DNA of 64,000 bases, taken from Hymenobacter jejuensis (GTDB taxonomy: Bacteria; Bacteroidota; Bacteroidia; Cytophagales; Hymenobacteraceae). The stretch spans positions 3,162,001-3,226,000 of the forward strand of contig NZ_CP040896.1 in the NCBI RefSeq assembly GCF_006337165.1, given 5' to 3'. A program made the translations under genes and the position numbers. The notes under the pieces are model-generated. The model did no database searches. It was not told where the DNA came from and saw only the letters and a list, made by a program, of their open reading frames with translations. Positions 53,296 through 63,554 of this stretch are shown here, piece by piece; position 1 is the first letter of the stretch, and each line of letters begins with the position of its first letter.

Positions 53296-53727
53296 CTAAG
53301 CAGCCTGCAGCGTTTCGGTGACGCGGCGAATCGTGTGCGACCCCAGCTGGCGGCTTTGGCGAGCGAACTGCCAATGCGCCAGCATGGTGGCAAAGTTGCG
53401 CAGCAGTCCGCGAGCCTCAGTTGCCTGCGGCCCGTGAAAGTGTTGGTGTAGCGTGGCGTCCAGCAGGTGGCACCACTGGGCAAAATGCTGCCCGGTGAGG
53501 GGCAACTGGTGGGCCTCCGGAGTCAGGCGTCCTGTGTAGCATTTGCCGGCTAGCGCTTGTTCCCACCATGCACATTCGGCGCGCGATACGCGATGGCCCA
53601 CGACGGAAAGCTCCCCGGCAAATGCAGGTCCCAGCAGCCGATCGGCGGCCACGCGCGCGGCAAACAGGTGCACAAACCGCCGGCGCTGCGCCGGGGTAAC
53701 CAGGTCGGGAAGGAAGCGAGTGTTCAT
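53296..53727 (-). CDS. truncated haemoglobin, group III-like
   Basis: 143 residues from the ATG at 53727; the upstream frame to 53802 overlaps a small ORF and is not needed. The pattern is that of group III truncated globins: FVHLFAARVAADRLLGPAF, WWEQALAGKCYTGRLTPEAHQLPLTGQHFAQWCHLLDATLHQHFHGPQA, then a helix rich in Ala/Arg. The HxxLPLxxxHFxxW segment contains the likely proximal His. Such globins bind O2 or NO. It fits the low-oxygen theme of the island. Moderately divergent, so assignment is by pattern. Confidence 0.7.
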   Translation of the reverse strand: MNTRFLPDLVTPAQRRRFVHLFAARVAADRLLGPAFAGELSVVGHRVSRAECAWWEQALAGKCYTGRLTPEAHQLPLTGQHFAQWCHLLDATLHQHFHGPQATEARGLLRNFATMLAHWQFARQSRQLGSHTIRRVTETLQAA

Positions 53728-53752
53728 GGGAATGGGCCTAACAGAGTGGGCT

Positions 53753-53854
53753 TTACCCCGCAGCAGAATTGTCGCGGGCCGACTGATAAAGGTGCCAACC
53801 AAAGCTTGCCAGCGTCAGCAGCAACAGCGAAAACCAAAAGGTGGGAGCAATCAT
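53753..53854 (-). CDS. 33-residue single-pass membrane protein
   Basis: ATG at 53854, stop TAA at 53753-53755. The product begins MIAPTFWFSLLLLTLASFGW, a clean transmembrane helix, and ends in a short polar tail (HLYQSARDNSAAG). It lies 25 bp upstream of the globin start on the same strand, so the two are probably one transcript. Size and layout recall tiny subunits of respiratory oxidases (CcoS/CydX-like in size only). Too short for family recognition. Confidence 0.5.
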   Translation of the reverse strand: MIAPTFWFSLLLLTLASFGWHLYQSARDNSAAG

Positions 53855-53911
53855 GGCAGTGGACCGTTTAGATGAAAGAACACCGCCCGCATACTGTAAG
53901 CGGCTACACTA

Positions 53912-53919
53912 TAAAGATA
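53912..53919 (-). promoter_or_regulatory. possible -7 element for the small membrane ORF and globin
   Basis: Reads TATCTTTA on the minus strand (5 of 6 defined positions of TAnnTTTG), 57 bp upstream of the 33-residue ORF and 55 bp from the centre of the FNR-like site at 53964-53977. Confidence 0.3.
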
Positions 53920-53963
53920 CAGCCAAACGATGCCGATCGCAATGACTATAATCACGGAAGTGC

Positions 53964-53977
53964 TTGATTTTGATCAT
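53964..53977. promoter_or_regulatory. FNR-like dyad between globin and ATPase genes
   Basis: TTGAT-TTTG-ATCAT, one base from the E. coli FNR consensus TTGAT-N4-ATCAA. It sits in the loop of an inverted repeat CACGGAAG/CTTCCGTG (53953-53960 and 53988-53995). The ATPase ATG is 117 bp to the right. It could serve both divergent units. Confidence 0.6.
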
Positions 53978-54094
53978 GTTTGATGAGCTTCCGTGGCCCG
54001 ACATTCAACTGCATTCGGCAGTTGCAGCCGCCTAAAAAATCAGCCCTAGGCAGGTGCTGATCGCGCTTTTGGCGTTCACATTCACTTGTTTCTC

Positions 54095-56596
<2,502 letters not shown>

Positions 56597-56642
56597 GAAT
56601 TGATTCTTAAGAGTGCTTTAGGTTGTAAAGTGTTGATTTGCA

Positions 56643-56665
56643 ATAGATTGATTATCAAATAAATA
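56643..56665. repeat. AT-rich intergenic repeat copy (reverse orientation)
   Basis: TTGATTATCAA at 56648-56658, the exact reverse complement of the core, between the ATPase gene and its terminator. Confidence 0.6.
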
Positions 56666-56713
56666 GCCTGCGGGCCCATGAACTGGTATCGGTTCATGGG
56701 CCCGCAGGCTATT
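56662..56713. terminator. strong bidirectional terminator
   Basis: Perfect 22-bp arms (56662-56683 and 56692-56713) with an 8-nt loop between the convergent ATPase and stress-protein genes. Confidence 0.9.
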
Positions 56714-56736
56714 GGGTTAAAGCCGCGCTGGTTTGC

Positions 56737-57600
56737 TCAGGAGTCGGTGGTGGGCAGCACGAGCATCGGTACGGGGCAAGTGCTCAGCAGCCGGTTGGTC
56801 ACGCTGCGGTGAAACATCGCGCCCAGAAAGCTGCGCCGGCGAGCCAGCAGCACGACCATTTCGGCTCCCGTTTGGGTTACGGCTTTGAGGATGCCGTGCA
56901 CCGGAAATGCGTGTTTTACCACTTCCAGCGTGGTGTGGCTGGCCGCATCGGCGAGGCCGTTGACCTTCACTTGGTGCAGCGCGGCTGCGCAGACTTCGTC
57001 GTCTTCCACCATCGACACGGTTACGACCGTCATCCGCGGCTCGATTTCCTTGAGCAGCTGCAAAGCGGCCTTGGGCTTGTCCAGCGTAAACGGCTCGCCG
57101 TCGGCGGCTACCAGCACCTGCTTCGGCGTAGCGGCACCGTGGTACGTTTCCGGCACCAGCAACAACGGGAACTGCCCGGTGCGCAGCACTTCCAGCACGG
57201 CCGTGTTCACCAAGCCTTCCTCAGCAGATTCCTCGGTGCGACCCAGCACAAACAGGGCCGGAGCGTAGCGCTTGGCAAGGGCCGCCGCCGTGGAGAACTG
57301 CAAATCCGGCACCAGCTCGATGCTGGCGGGCTTGTAGAGTTCGTCGGCCAGCGTCTGAACGGCCATGCGCAGCTCGCCCTCACGTTCGGGGTCATGCGGC
57401 AGCAGTTCGCCTTCGAGTTCCGAAACCTCGCGCACGTGCAGGAGCACCACTTGCGCCCCGATGGGGGTGGCCAGCTCGGCCGCGTAGCGAATGGCCCGGT
57501 GCGCAGCCGGCATAAAGTTGGTCAGCACTATCAAAGAGAGGACGGGCTTGTCTTCGGCGGGCACGGCCGAGGGCATGGTCTGGGCCAGGTTCTGGGTCAT
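56737..57600 (-). CDS. universal stress protein, tandem UspA domains
   Basis: 287 residues. A short polar N-terminal extension (residues 1-18) precedes LSLIVLTNFMPAAHRAIRYAAELA...QVVLLHVRE. The second half is KQVLVAADGEPFTLDKPKAA...AEMVVLLARRRSFLGAMFHRSVTNRLLSTCPVPMLVLP. No nucleotide-binding GxxGx(9)GS. It has its own promoter with an FNR-like dyad and an exact TAnnTTTG box, the best-formed example of the set. Confidence 0.88.
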   Translation of the reverse strand: MTQNLAQTMPSAVPAEDKPVLSLIVLTNFMPAAHRAIRYAAELATPIGAQVVLLHVREVSELEGELLPHDPEREGELRMAVQTLADELYKPASIELVPDLQFSTAAALAKRYAPALFVLGRTEESAEEGLVNTAVLEVLRTGQFPLLLVPETYHGAATPKQVLVAADGEPFTLDKPKAALQLLKEIEPRMTVVTVSMVEDDEVCAAALHQVKVNGLADAASHTTLEVVKHAFPVHGILKAVTQTGAEMVVLLARRRSFLGAMFHRSVTNRLLSTCPVPMLVLPTTDS

Positions 57601-57678
57601 AGTTGAAAGGCGTTAAGTAAAATCGGCAAAGCGCATCGCCCCGAAAGGTCAGAGGGGCTTTTTCGGTTGGCTACAGTT

Positions 57679-57686
57679 CAAAAATA
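57679..57686 (-). promoter_or_regulatory. -7 promoter element of the stress-protein gene
   Basis: TATTTTTG on the minus strand, all six defined positions of TAnnTTTG. It lies 33 bp from the centre of the FNR-like dyad at 57710-57721 and 78 bp from the start codon at 57600. Confidence 0.6.
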
Positions 57687-57709
57687 CCACAGCCCTTCTT
57701 TCACAGCAA

Positions 57710-57721
57710 TGATTGATGTCA
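57710..57721. promoter_or_regulatory. FNR-like dyad upstream of universal stress protein gene
   Basis: TGATTGATGTCA, extended to ATGATTGATGTCAT (57709-57722). On the coding strand it reads TGAC-ATCA-ATCA, 109 bp before the start codon. Confidence 0.6.
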
Positions 57722-57783
57722 TGTAATAACCTTTTGTTAATCATGAAATTACATAGGTTTGCCTACGGGCTCCGAAAGCCCAG

Positions 57784-59259
57784 CTACAGCTTAGGCGCAG
57801 CGGCAAAAAGGGCTTGGCGTAGCCCGGCATCGAGGCGGTAGACGTCGTTGTAAAATCGGAGTTTTCCGCCTTCCGCCGCGCAGGTGAAATACCGAATGTG
57901 CAGCGGCATGGGCTGCCGCAGGCGCACGTCTTGGGGGCGGGGCTGGAGCGCGCATTCGGCTTCGCTGGGCAAGTTCACGGCGCGGCCCTCGCGCTGCAGC
58001 AGGTAAGCCGCCAGCTGCATAGGCTGCTCCACCCGAATGCACCCGTGGCTGAGGGCGCGGACGGGCTGCGCAAATAACTGTCGCACGGGAGTGTCGTGCA
58101 GATACACCGAGTAGGGATTAGCAAACCGAAACACAATGTTACCCAAGGCGTTGTCGCAGCCCGCCGATTGGCGGATGGTGTAGGCAAAGCTGGCCGGGGT
58201 GACTTGCCGCCAGTTGATCTGGTAAGGGTCCAGAGGCCGGCCGCGCATATCGTAGAGGGCGTAGTTGTTGCGGGCCAAGTAGCCCGCATCGGCTTGCAGG
58301 CGCGGCAGAATTTCTTTGGTGGCAATGGAGCGCGGTACGTGCCAGTCGGGCGCCAGGGTGAAGTAGCTGATGGCACTGCTGAGCGTGGGCGAGGGCGTCT
58401 GGGGCTTGCCAATGATGATGCGGTGCCGACGCAGCACACTGTCGCCGCTTACCACATACAGCTCGTAGGCCGGCAGGTTGATCAGCACATAGTCTGGGGC
58501 CGCAAAAGCTTCCCAGCGCCAGCGTTCCAGGTTAAGTGCAGCTTGTTCATAATGAGACTGTTGCTGGTAAGCTGAGTCGGGGGCTACCGGCTCGCGTAGC
58601 CACTGCGCCAGTGCCTTTTGCAGGCGTTGGTACTCGTGGGTGGGGGGCTGACAGGCCAACACCGCCGCTACCACGCGCCGGGCGGCCAGGGCTTCCCGCA
58701 ACGTATCGGCGGGCTGGAACACGCGCTTCGTGGCTTTTTCCAGCGGCGATGGGGTGTACATCCGCAGCCGGCCCCGGTGCAGATCCAGCATGAAGCGCAA
58801 CACGGCGTCGCTCAAAGCCACGTCGAAGCGGGCCTGCCGGGCGTTGCGACCCGCCGAAGCCGCAAAGCGCAGGGAGTCGCGCAAGGACGACAGGTGCAGA
58901 ATCGCATAGTTTTCGGGCTGCAACCCATAGGATTTGGCCTGGGCCAGCAGCGTCAGCGCGGCAGTTGCCTCGGTCGTGATGCTGTCGGTGCCCGCCGTCC
59001 AGGCGGGAGCCGGTTCGGCGCCGTAAAACGTGTGCACGTAGGAGCCAGCTTGCAAGGCCGGACGGGCACCGGGAGCGGTGCGGCTGAGGGCGGAAGTGTC
59101 CAGCATCGCCCTAATCAATTGGCTGACAGTCGCTTCCGTTGGGGTAGTCGCCAAGGCGGTCGGGTGGGCTGGGGTAGTCAGGGCTGGGTGTTGCTGCTCA
59201 GTGCATTGCAGTAAGCTAAGCAGGGTGCTGGTTACCAGCAGGACAATTCGGTGTAGCAC
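57784..59259 (-). CDS. YcbB-like L,D-transpeptidase
   Basis: 491 residues with a GTG start at 59259; no ATG is suitable. N-terminal signal with Cys19 after LLSLLQ, possibly a lipoprotein. Scaffold region (LLAQAKSYGLQPENY, DAVLRFMLDLHRGRL) and C-terminal YkuD domain with the intact site: His388 in YLHDTP and SHGC with His405 and Cys407, followed by IRVEQP. It forms 3-3 cross-links in peptidoglycan, or anchors proteins, in the periplasm. Third gene of an MBL-DUF1003-Ldt run. Paralogue of 44144-45616, which lacks both His. Confidence 0.92.
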   Translation of the reverse strand: MLHRIVLLVTSTLLSLLQCTEQQHPALTTPAHPTALATTPTEATVSQLIRAMLDTSALSRTAPGARPALQAGSYVHTFYGAEPAPAWTAGTDSITTEATAALTLLAQAKSYGLQPENYAILHLSSLRDSLRFAASAGRNARQARFDVALSDAVLRFMLDLHRGRLRMYTPSPLEKATKRVFQPADTLREALAARRVVAAVLACQPPTHEYQRLQKALAQWLREPVAPDSAYQQQSHYEQAALNLERWRWEAFAAPDYVLINLPAYELYVVSGDSVLRRHRIIIGKPQTPSPTLSSAISYFTLAPDWHVPRSIATKEILPRLQADAGYLARNNYALYDMRGRPLDPYQINWRQVTPASFAYTIRQSAGCDNALGNIVFRFANPYSVYLHDTPVRQLFAQPVRALSHGCIRVEQPMQLAAYLLQREGRAVNLPSEAECALQPRPQDVRLRQPMPLHIRYFTCAAEGGKLRFYNDVYRLDAGLRQALFAAAPKL

Positions 59260-59345
59260 GCGGGCGGCTGGAAGAAATAATAGGGATTCGGGTAGGGTTG
59301 TTCGAAAAAGCGAGTGCTGAAAACAGAACTGCGCATGGCCGAGCG

Positions 59346-60077
59346 TCAGACCTTAGCGGGCGTGGACGAAGCCTCCAGACGCGCCAGGATATCGTTCATC
59401 ATTTCCACCTGAATGCGCTGAATCTCAAGCAGATCCTGCTGCTGGTGCAGAATCAGGTGATCGAGCTTCTCGTGCAGCATCCGGATTTCAAGCTCCGACT
59501 TCAGGTTGATCATGTAGTCTTTTTTGGCCCGTTGACGATCCTTGTCCTCCTGTCGGTTCTGGCTCATCATAATGACCGGGGCCTGCATAGCCGCGAGGCA
59601 GGAAAGCAGCAAGTTCAGCAGTATAAACGGATAGGGGTCGAAGCCGCCATTGCGTAACCACCAGGCATTCAGCACGATCCAAAATAGCAGGACACCGAAA
59701 AAGCTCAGAATAAACGTCCAGCTACCCCCAAACGCGGCAATGCGGTCGGCCAAGCGTTGGCCTAGGGTCAGGGGTTCTACCTCTTCTTCGAGCTTATCGG
59801 TGAGGGTGCTGTGGCCCTCGATGTGGTCGAGCACGGTTTGCTCCAGGTCCGAAAGTTCCCCGACCTCCCGCAGCAGATAGTTTTGAATGTACTGGCGGCG
59901 ATAGGTGTTTAACTCGCTTATTGCTAAGTAGTTATCACGGGTAAAATCGGGGTGGTCCTGCTGAATCAGGGTGAGTAGGGTCGGGCGCAGCGTGTGGCCA
60001 TCGACTTGCTCGCTCACCGGAAATTCGCGGCCTGAGCAAGCACTGATAAACGTGGCAGGGATGGGTTGGGCGGGCAT
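59346..60077 (-). CDS. DUF1003 membrane protein
   Basis: 243 residues. A soluble N-terminal part with HTLRPTLLTLIQQDHPDF, two TM helices (about 120-140 and 148-168; FILSFFGVLLFWIVLNAWW and DPYPFILLNLLLSCLAAMQAPVIMMSQNRQ), then a charged coiled-coil tail (KSELEIRMLHEKLDHLI). DUF1003 proteins are linked to CorC/Mg-transport or stress loci in other bacteria but have no fixed role. Its ATG is 9 bp downstream of the MBL stop codon, so the genes form one operon. Confidence 0.88.
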   Translation of the reverse strand: MPAQPIPATFISACSGREFPVSEQVDGHTLRPTLLTLIQQDHPDFTRDNYLAISELNTYRRQYIQNYLLREVGELSDLEQTVLDHIEGHSTLTDKLEEEVEPLTLGQRLADRIAAFGGSWTFILSFFGVLLFWIVLNAWWLRNGGFDPYPFILLNLLLSCLAAMQAPVIMMSQNRQEDKDRQRAKKDYMINLKSELEIRMLHEKLDHLILHQQQDLLEIQRIQVEMMNDILARLEASSTPAKV

Positions 60078-60086
60078 AGACGGCGC

Positions 60087-61628
60087 TTAAATACCCGTGA
60101 ACAGCACATCCGACTCCAGGTACTCCGGCACGATCACCGACGACCAACCCCGGTCGTGGCGCAAGGCTTGGGCTAGGCTTTCAGCCGCCAGCGGCTCGCC
60201 GTGCACTACAAACGTGCGCTTGGGCGCCTGGGAAAAACCGCGCAGCCAACGCAGAAGCTCGGAGCGGTCGGCGTGGGCCGAAAAGCCGTCGAGCTCCGTT
60301 ACGTGACAACGCACCGGTACCCACTCACCGAACATCTTGATTTGCTTTTCGCCGTCTTGGAGGCTGCGGCCGCGGGTGCCTTCGGCCTGATAACCCACCA
60401 GCAACAGCGTATCCTGGGGGCGGGGGAGGCGGTTGTGCAGGTGGTGCACGATGCGGCCGCCCGTGCACATGCCGCTGGCCGAAATGATGATGGCCGGACC
60501 CGTTAGCCGGTTCAGTGCTTTAGACTGCTGCTGGTCGCTGACGAAATGCAAGCCCGAAAAATCGAACGGGTTGTTCAGCCCCAAGCGGTGTGCCGTGGGG
60601 TGCTGACGAAACAGCGAAGTTACCCGAATGCCCATCGGGCTGTCTACGTACACCGGTATCTGAGGCACGCGGCCTTCCTGCCGCAGCTTTTTGAGGTAGT
60701 AGAGCAAGGTTTGGGTGCGCCCCACGGCAAAGGCCGCGATAAGCAGCACGCCGCCCCGCTCTACGGCTTCGTTGATGAGTCGGGCCAGCTCTGCTTCCGG
60801 GTCTTCAATGCGCGTATCGCGGTCGCCGTACGTAGATTCTACCAGCAGCACGTCAGCCTCATTTACAGGCGTTGGGTCGAACAGCACGGGGTTGTTGTAG
60901 CGGCCCAAGTCGCCGGAAAACACGAGCTTCTTGCTTTGTCGGGCGCCCTGTAAGGTCATCTCCACAATGGCAGACCCCAGAATATGACCGGCATCCCGAA
61001 AGATAACCTGCACTTGATCAGCGACTTGCAATGTCTGATTGTAGGGCGCAGTTTCCAGTAGCGTGAGCACCTGCTCGGCGTCGGCTACGGTATAAAGCGG
61101 CTCCGCGGGATGGTGCTTCGAATAGCCTTCGGCGTTGGCAAAAGCCGCTTCTTCCTCTTGCAGCTTGGCCGAGTCGAGCAGCAAAATCTTGAGCAGGTCG
61201 GCCGTGGCGTCGGTGCAGAAAATAGGGCCCTGAAAGCCGTCTTTTACCAGCTTGGGCAAGTAGCCGCTGTGGTCGATGTGGGCGTGGGTAAGCACTACCG
61301 CCTCTAGGTCGGCCGCGACCAGCGGAAGCGGCTCGTGGTTGCGCATGCGCAATTCTTTCAGGCCCTGAAACAACCCGCAATCAACCAGCAGCTGGTGCCG
61401 GTTGCGGCCGCGCTCCAGCGTCAGCACATATTTTGAGCCCGTTACGCAGTGCGCTGCCCCCAGAAAGGTCAGGCTTACGTCGAGGGGCAGCGGCTCGGCG
61501 GCGGCCCATTCTACCGCGATCGGCTGCGCGGTGGCCGCAACCGGGCGCGTTGCGGGTTGGGTAGAAGAGGACTTCGGCAGCCAGACAAAAGGCAGCGGTG
61601 CGGAAGGAAGGCGAACTGTTCGATTCAT
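60087..61628 (-). CDS. beta-CASP metallo-beta-lactamase protein (RNA-processing exonuclease type)
   Basis: 513 residues. An N-terminal Pro/Ala-rich extension of about 50 residues, then the MBL domain with LTHAHIDHSGYLP near residue 115, the beta-CASP domain (PVYVDSPMG, ISASGMCTGGRI) and the C-terminal RMMBL part (DGFSAHADRSELLRWL, FVVHGEP). This is the YSH1/CPSF-type family that cuts RNA in characterised members; substrate in bacteria with this subtype is uncertain. The family also occurs with stress and low-oxygen genes in proteobacteria. First gene of a three-gene operon under an FNR-like site. Confidence 0.9.
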   Translation of the reverse strand: MNRTVRLPSAPLPFVWLPKSSSTQPATRPVAATAQPIAVEWAAAEPLPLDVSLTFLGAAHCVTGSKYVLTLERGRNRHQLLVDCGLFQGLKELRMRNHEPLPLVAADLEAVVLTHAHIDHSGYLPKLVKDGFQGPIFCTDATADLLKILLLDSAKLQEEEAAFANAEGYSKHHPAEPLYTVADAEQVLTLLETAPYNQTLQVADQVQVIFRDAGHILGSAIVEMTLQGARQSKKLVFSGDLGRYNNPVLFDPTPVNEADVLLVESTYGDRDTRIEDPEAELARLINEAVERGGVLLIAAFAVGRTQTLLYYLKKLRQEGRVPQIPVYVDSPMGIRVTSLFRQHPTAHRLGLNNPFDFSGLHFVSDQQQSKALNRLTGPAIIISASGMCTGGRIVHHLHNRLPRPQDTLLLVGYQAEGTRGRSLQDGEKQIKMFGEWVPVRCHVTELDGFSAHADRSELLRWLRGFSQAPKRTFVVHGEPLAAESLAQALRHDRGWSSVIVPEYLESDVLFTGI

Positions 61629-61702
61629 AGCGAAGGGCAGAAAAGCGTGGGTCGTCGACCAAAGTACGGATGCCCGGCCCGAGCTACACAGGCCGGAAAG
61701 GA

Positions 61703-61710
61703 CAAGTATA
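61703..61710 (-). promoter_or_regulatory. -7-like element of the MBL operon
   Basis: TATACTTG on the minus strand (5 of 6 defined positions of TAnnTTTG), 33 bp from the centre of the dyad at 61734-61745. Confidence 0.5.
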
Positions 61711-61733
61711 GAGCATATTCCCAGCCCATAACA

Positions 61734-61745
61734 TGATATATGTCA
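61734..61745. promoter_or_regulatory. FNR-like dyad upstream of the MBL operon
   Basis: TGATATATGTCA, extended to ATGATATATGTCAT (61733-61746), the exact reverse complement of the site at 39119-39132. It lies 105 bp before the start codon at 61628. Confidence 0.6.
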
Positions 61746-61841
61746 TTGGTAAAGAGAATATTGCTTCTTTCCGAAACTGTCGCTTTATGCCGAGAAAACG
61801 CTGCTTTCTGCCCTAAGTATCAAGTTCTGCACCAGCCTCAG

Positions 61842-62759
61842 CTACGAATGCGCCGGGACCAGATTGGCGGGCCGGGTCTCGGAATGGTTATCGGCGGAGA
61901 GGCCCATGCGCTCGGCGCAGCGTTCGCAGCAGGCGACGGTGGTCTGGCGTGGGGTCTGCTGCAGCACGAGCACCGGAATTTGGGTGTGGTAGGCGCGCGT
62001 TTTGGTGTAGCACACGTCGAAGTAGCGCAGGAGCTGGTCTTTGCTGACCGGCGCAATGATGAGTAGTTGCGCCTGCGTGCGGGCACAAAACTCGCTGATG
62101 CCTTCCAGGGGCTCGTCGTCTTCCAGCAGCTGCGTGCTGGCCACGGGCCACGTGAGCTGCGACGCCGCTTTTTCGGCGGCTTTTTTCAAAACTAGCCGCA
62201 GCCCCCGATCAGCGGGTGCGTAAAACTGCACCAAATCCAGTTGCGCCGGGAAGGCCGCTTGCAGGGCCGAAAGCCGCGGTAAGGTGTTCAGGTCGAGGGT
62301 GTTAAAATTAGCCGAAAAAACCATGCGCGTGGGCAGTGATCGCCGGCCGGGCGGCACCACCAGCACCGGACACGTCACGAGCTCCGTGATGGAGGCTGCG
62401 TGGTTGCCGGGCGTCTCTACCCGGCCGCAGTCGATGTGCTCTAGGCCCATTACCAGCAAGTCGGCCGCGCACTGGGCTGCTTCGTCGCGGATGTGGTCGT
62501 GCAGGCAACCGGCCAGCACGCGGTAGCGGTACAGAATCCGGCGCCCATCTTGGCGAGTAAGCTGCTGATAGCGAAGGCGTTCGGCAAGGCTACGCAGCCG
62601 ATGCTCCTGTGCCAGGGCGTCGGCGTCGGTCAGCGTGGCGCCGAAGTGGCAGTACAATAACACAATTTCGGCCGGCCAGCGCACGGCCAACTTGTTGGCA
62701 AAAGCCAGCGTGGCTTCGGCCGAAGCGGTAAGGTCGATGGGAACGAGGATGGTTTTCAT
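61842..62759 (-). CDS. universal stress protein, tandem UspA domains (divergent)
   Basis: 305 residues, MKTILVPIDLTASAEATLAFANKLAVRW...IVLLYCHFG in the first half and TRMVFSANFNTLDLNTLPRL...AQLLIIAPVSKDQLLRYFDVCYTKTRAYHTQIPVLVLQQ in the second. It differs from the other four, lacking the LFHxSVTA ending, and its tail CCERCAERMG carries a CxxC pair that could bind metal or respond to redox. It follows the TauE/SafE and FixH genes by 59 bp, so it may be read with the cbb3 accessory operon. Confidence 0.88.
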   Translation of the reverse strand: MKTILVPIDLTASAEATLAFANKLAVRWPAEIVLLYCHFGATLTDADALAQEHRLRSLAERLRYQQLTRQDGRRILYRYRVLAGCLHDHIRDEAAQCAADLLVMGLEHIDCGRVETPGNHAASITELVTCPVLVVPPGRRSLPTRMVFSANFNTLDLNTLPRLSALQAAFPAQLDLVQFYAPADRGLRLVLKKAAEKAASQLTWPVASTQLLEDDEPLEGISEFCARTQAQLLIIAPVSKDQLLRYFDVCYTKTRAYHTQIPVLVLQQTPRQTTVACCERCAERMGLSADNHSETRPANLVPAHS

Positions 62760-62818
62760 GATCGGGGCTGAAAGGAAGGCAAGGGAAAGGCGTCAGGTAG
62801 CAGAAAACCAACAGCCCT

Positions 62819-63550
62819 TTACTGACAGTAGTGTATGGTAAGTGGCTGTTTGACAAATATTTGTGTGGTAGAGGAGCTGAGTTGCGGGCTCAGGTAAGGA
62901 ATGCCCAGGCCCAACCCGCGCAGGATGAAAAGCACAGCCATCAGCGACGCGACGTACGGCACCGCCTGCCGCATCCGCACGCGCCACACCAACGGCACCA
63001 AACGGCCCGTGAGCGACAGCCCAAACATCAGCGGCAAAGTGCCCAGGCCGAAGCACGCCATGTAGGCGGCCGAGCCGCCCACGCCCGGCACGCTCAGCGA
63101 ACCGGCCAGCGCGAGGTACACTAATCCGCAGGGCAATAGGCCGTTGAGAAGCCCCGTGATGTACAAAGCGCGCAAAGAAGGCTGCTGAAAAAAGTACGCC
63201 AACGCGTTCTTGATGCGGGTCAGCAGGCGGTCGAAGCCGAGTGCGGCGGCTAGGCGTCCGGTGTAGCGTTCGGGCACTACCACCAGCAGCAAAATCAGCA
63301 AGCCCGAGCCAATGGACAGGCTTTGCTGCACCCCGGCCAGGCGCAGGGTTTGGCCGACCAGTCCGGCGCCGGCGCCCAAGGCGCTGTAAGTCGTGACGCG
63401 GCCCAGGTTATAAAGTAGCCGGCCGCCCACGTAGCGCAGCCCCGGCGTGGCCGCGTCCACGCGCCCCGGGAGGGCCAGGGCAATGGCGCCGCACATGCCT
63501 ACGCAGTGAAAGCTGCCCAGTACGCCAAACAGAAAGCCCGCCCAGATCAT
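62819..63550 (-). CDS. sulfite exporter TauE/SafE-like protein of the cbb3 cluster
   Basis: 243 residues, about six TM helices. The first contains HCVGMCG (residues 15-21), the metal-binding-like HCxGMCG motif of the subfamily that accompanies cbb3 cytochrome oxidase genes. LLYNLGRVTTYSALGAGAG and NGLLPCGLVYLALAGS are also typical. In this subfamily a role in copper handling for oxidase assembly is suspected, rather than sulfite export. Its start is 4 bp from the FixH stop codon, so the genes are co-transcribed. Confidence 0.9.
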   Translation of the reverse strand: MIWAGFLFGVLGSFHCVGMCGAIALALPGRVDAATPGLRYVGGRLLYNLGRVTTYSALGAGAGLVGQTLRLAGVQQSLSIGSGLLILLLVVVPERYTGRLAAALGFDRLLTRIKNALAYFFQQPSLRALYITGLLNGLLPCGLVYLALAGSLSVPGVGGSAAYMACFGLGTLPLMFGLSLTGRLVPLVWRVRMRQAVPYVASLMAVLFILRGLGLGIPYLSPQLSSSTTQIFVKQPLTIHYCQ

Positions 63551-63554
63551 GGAA

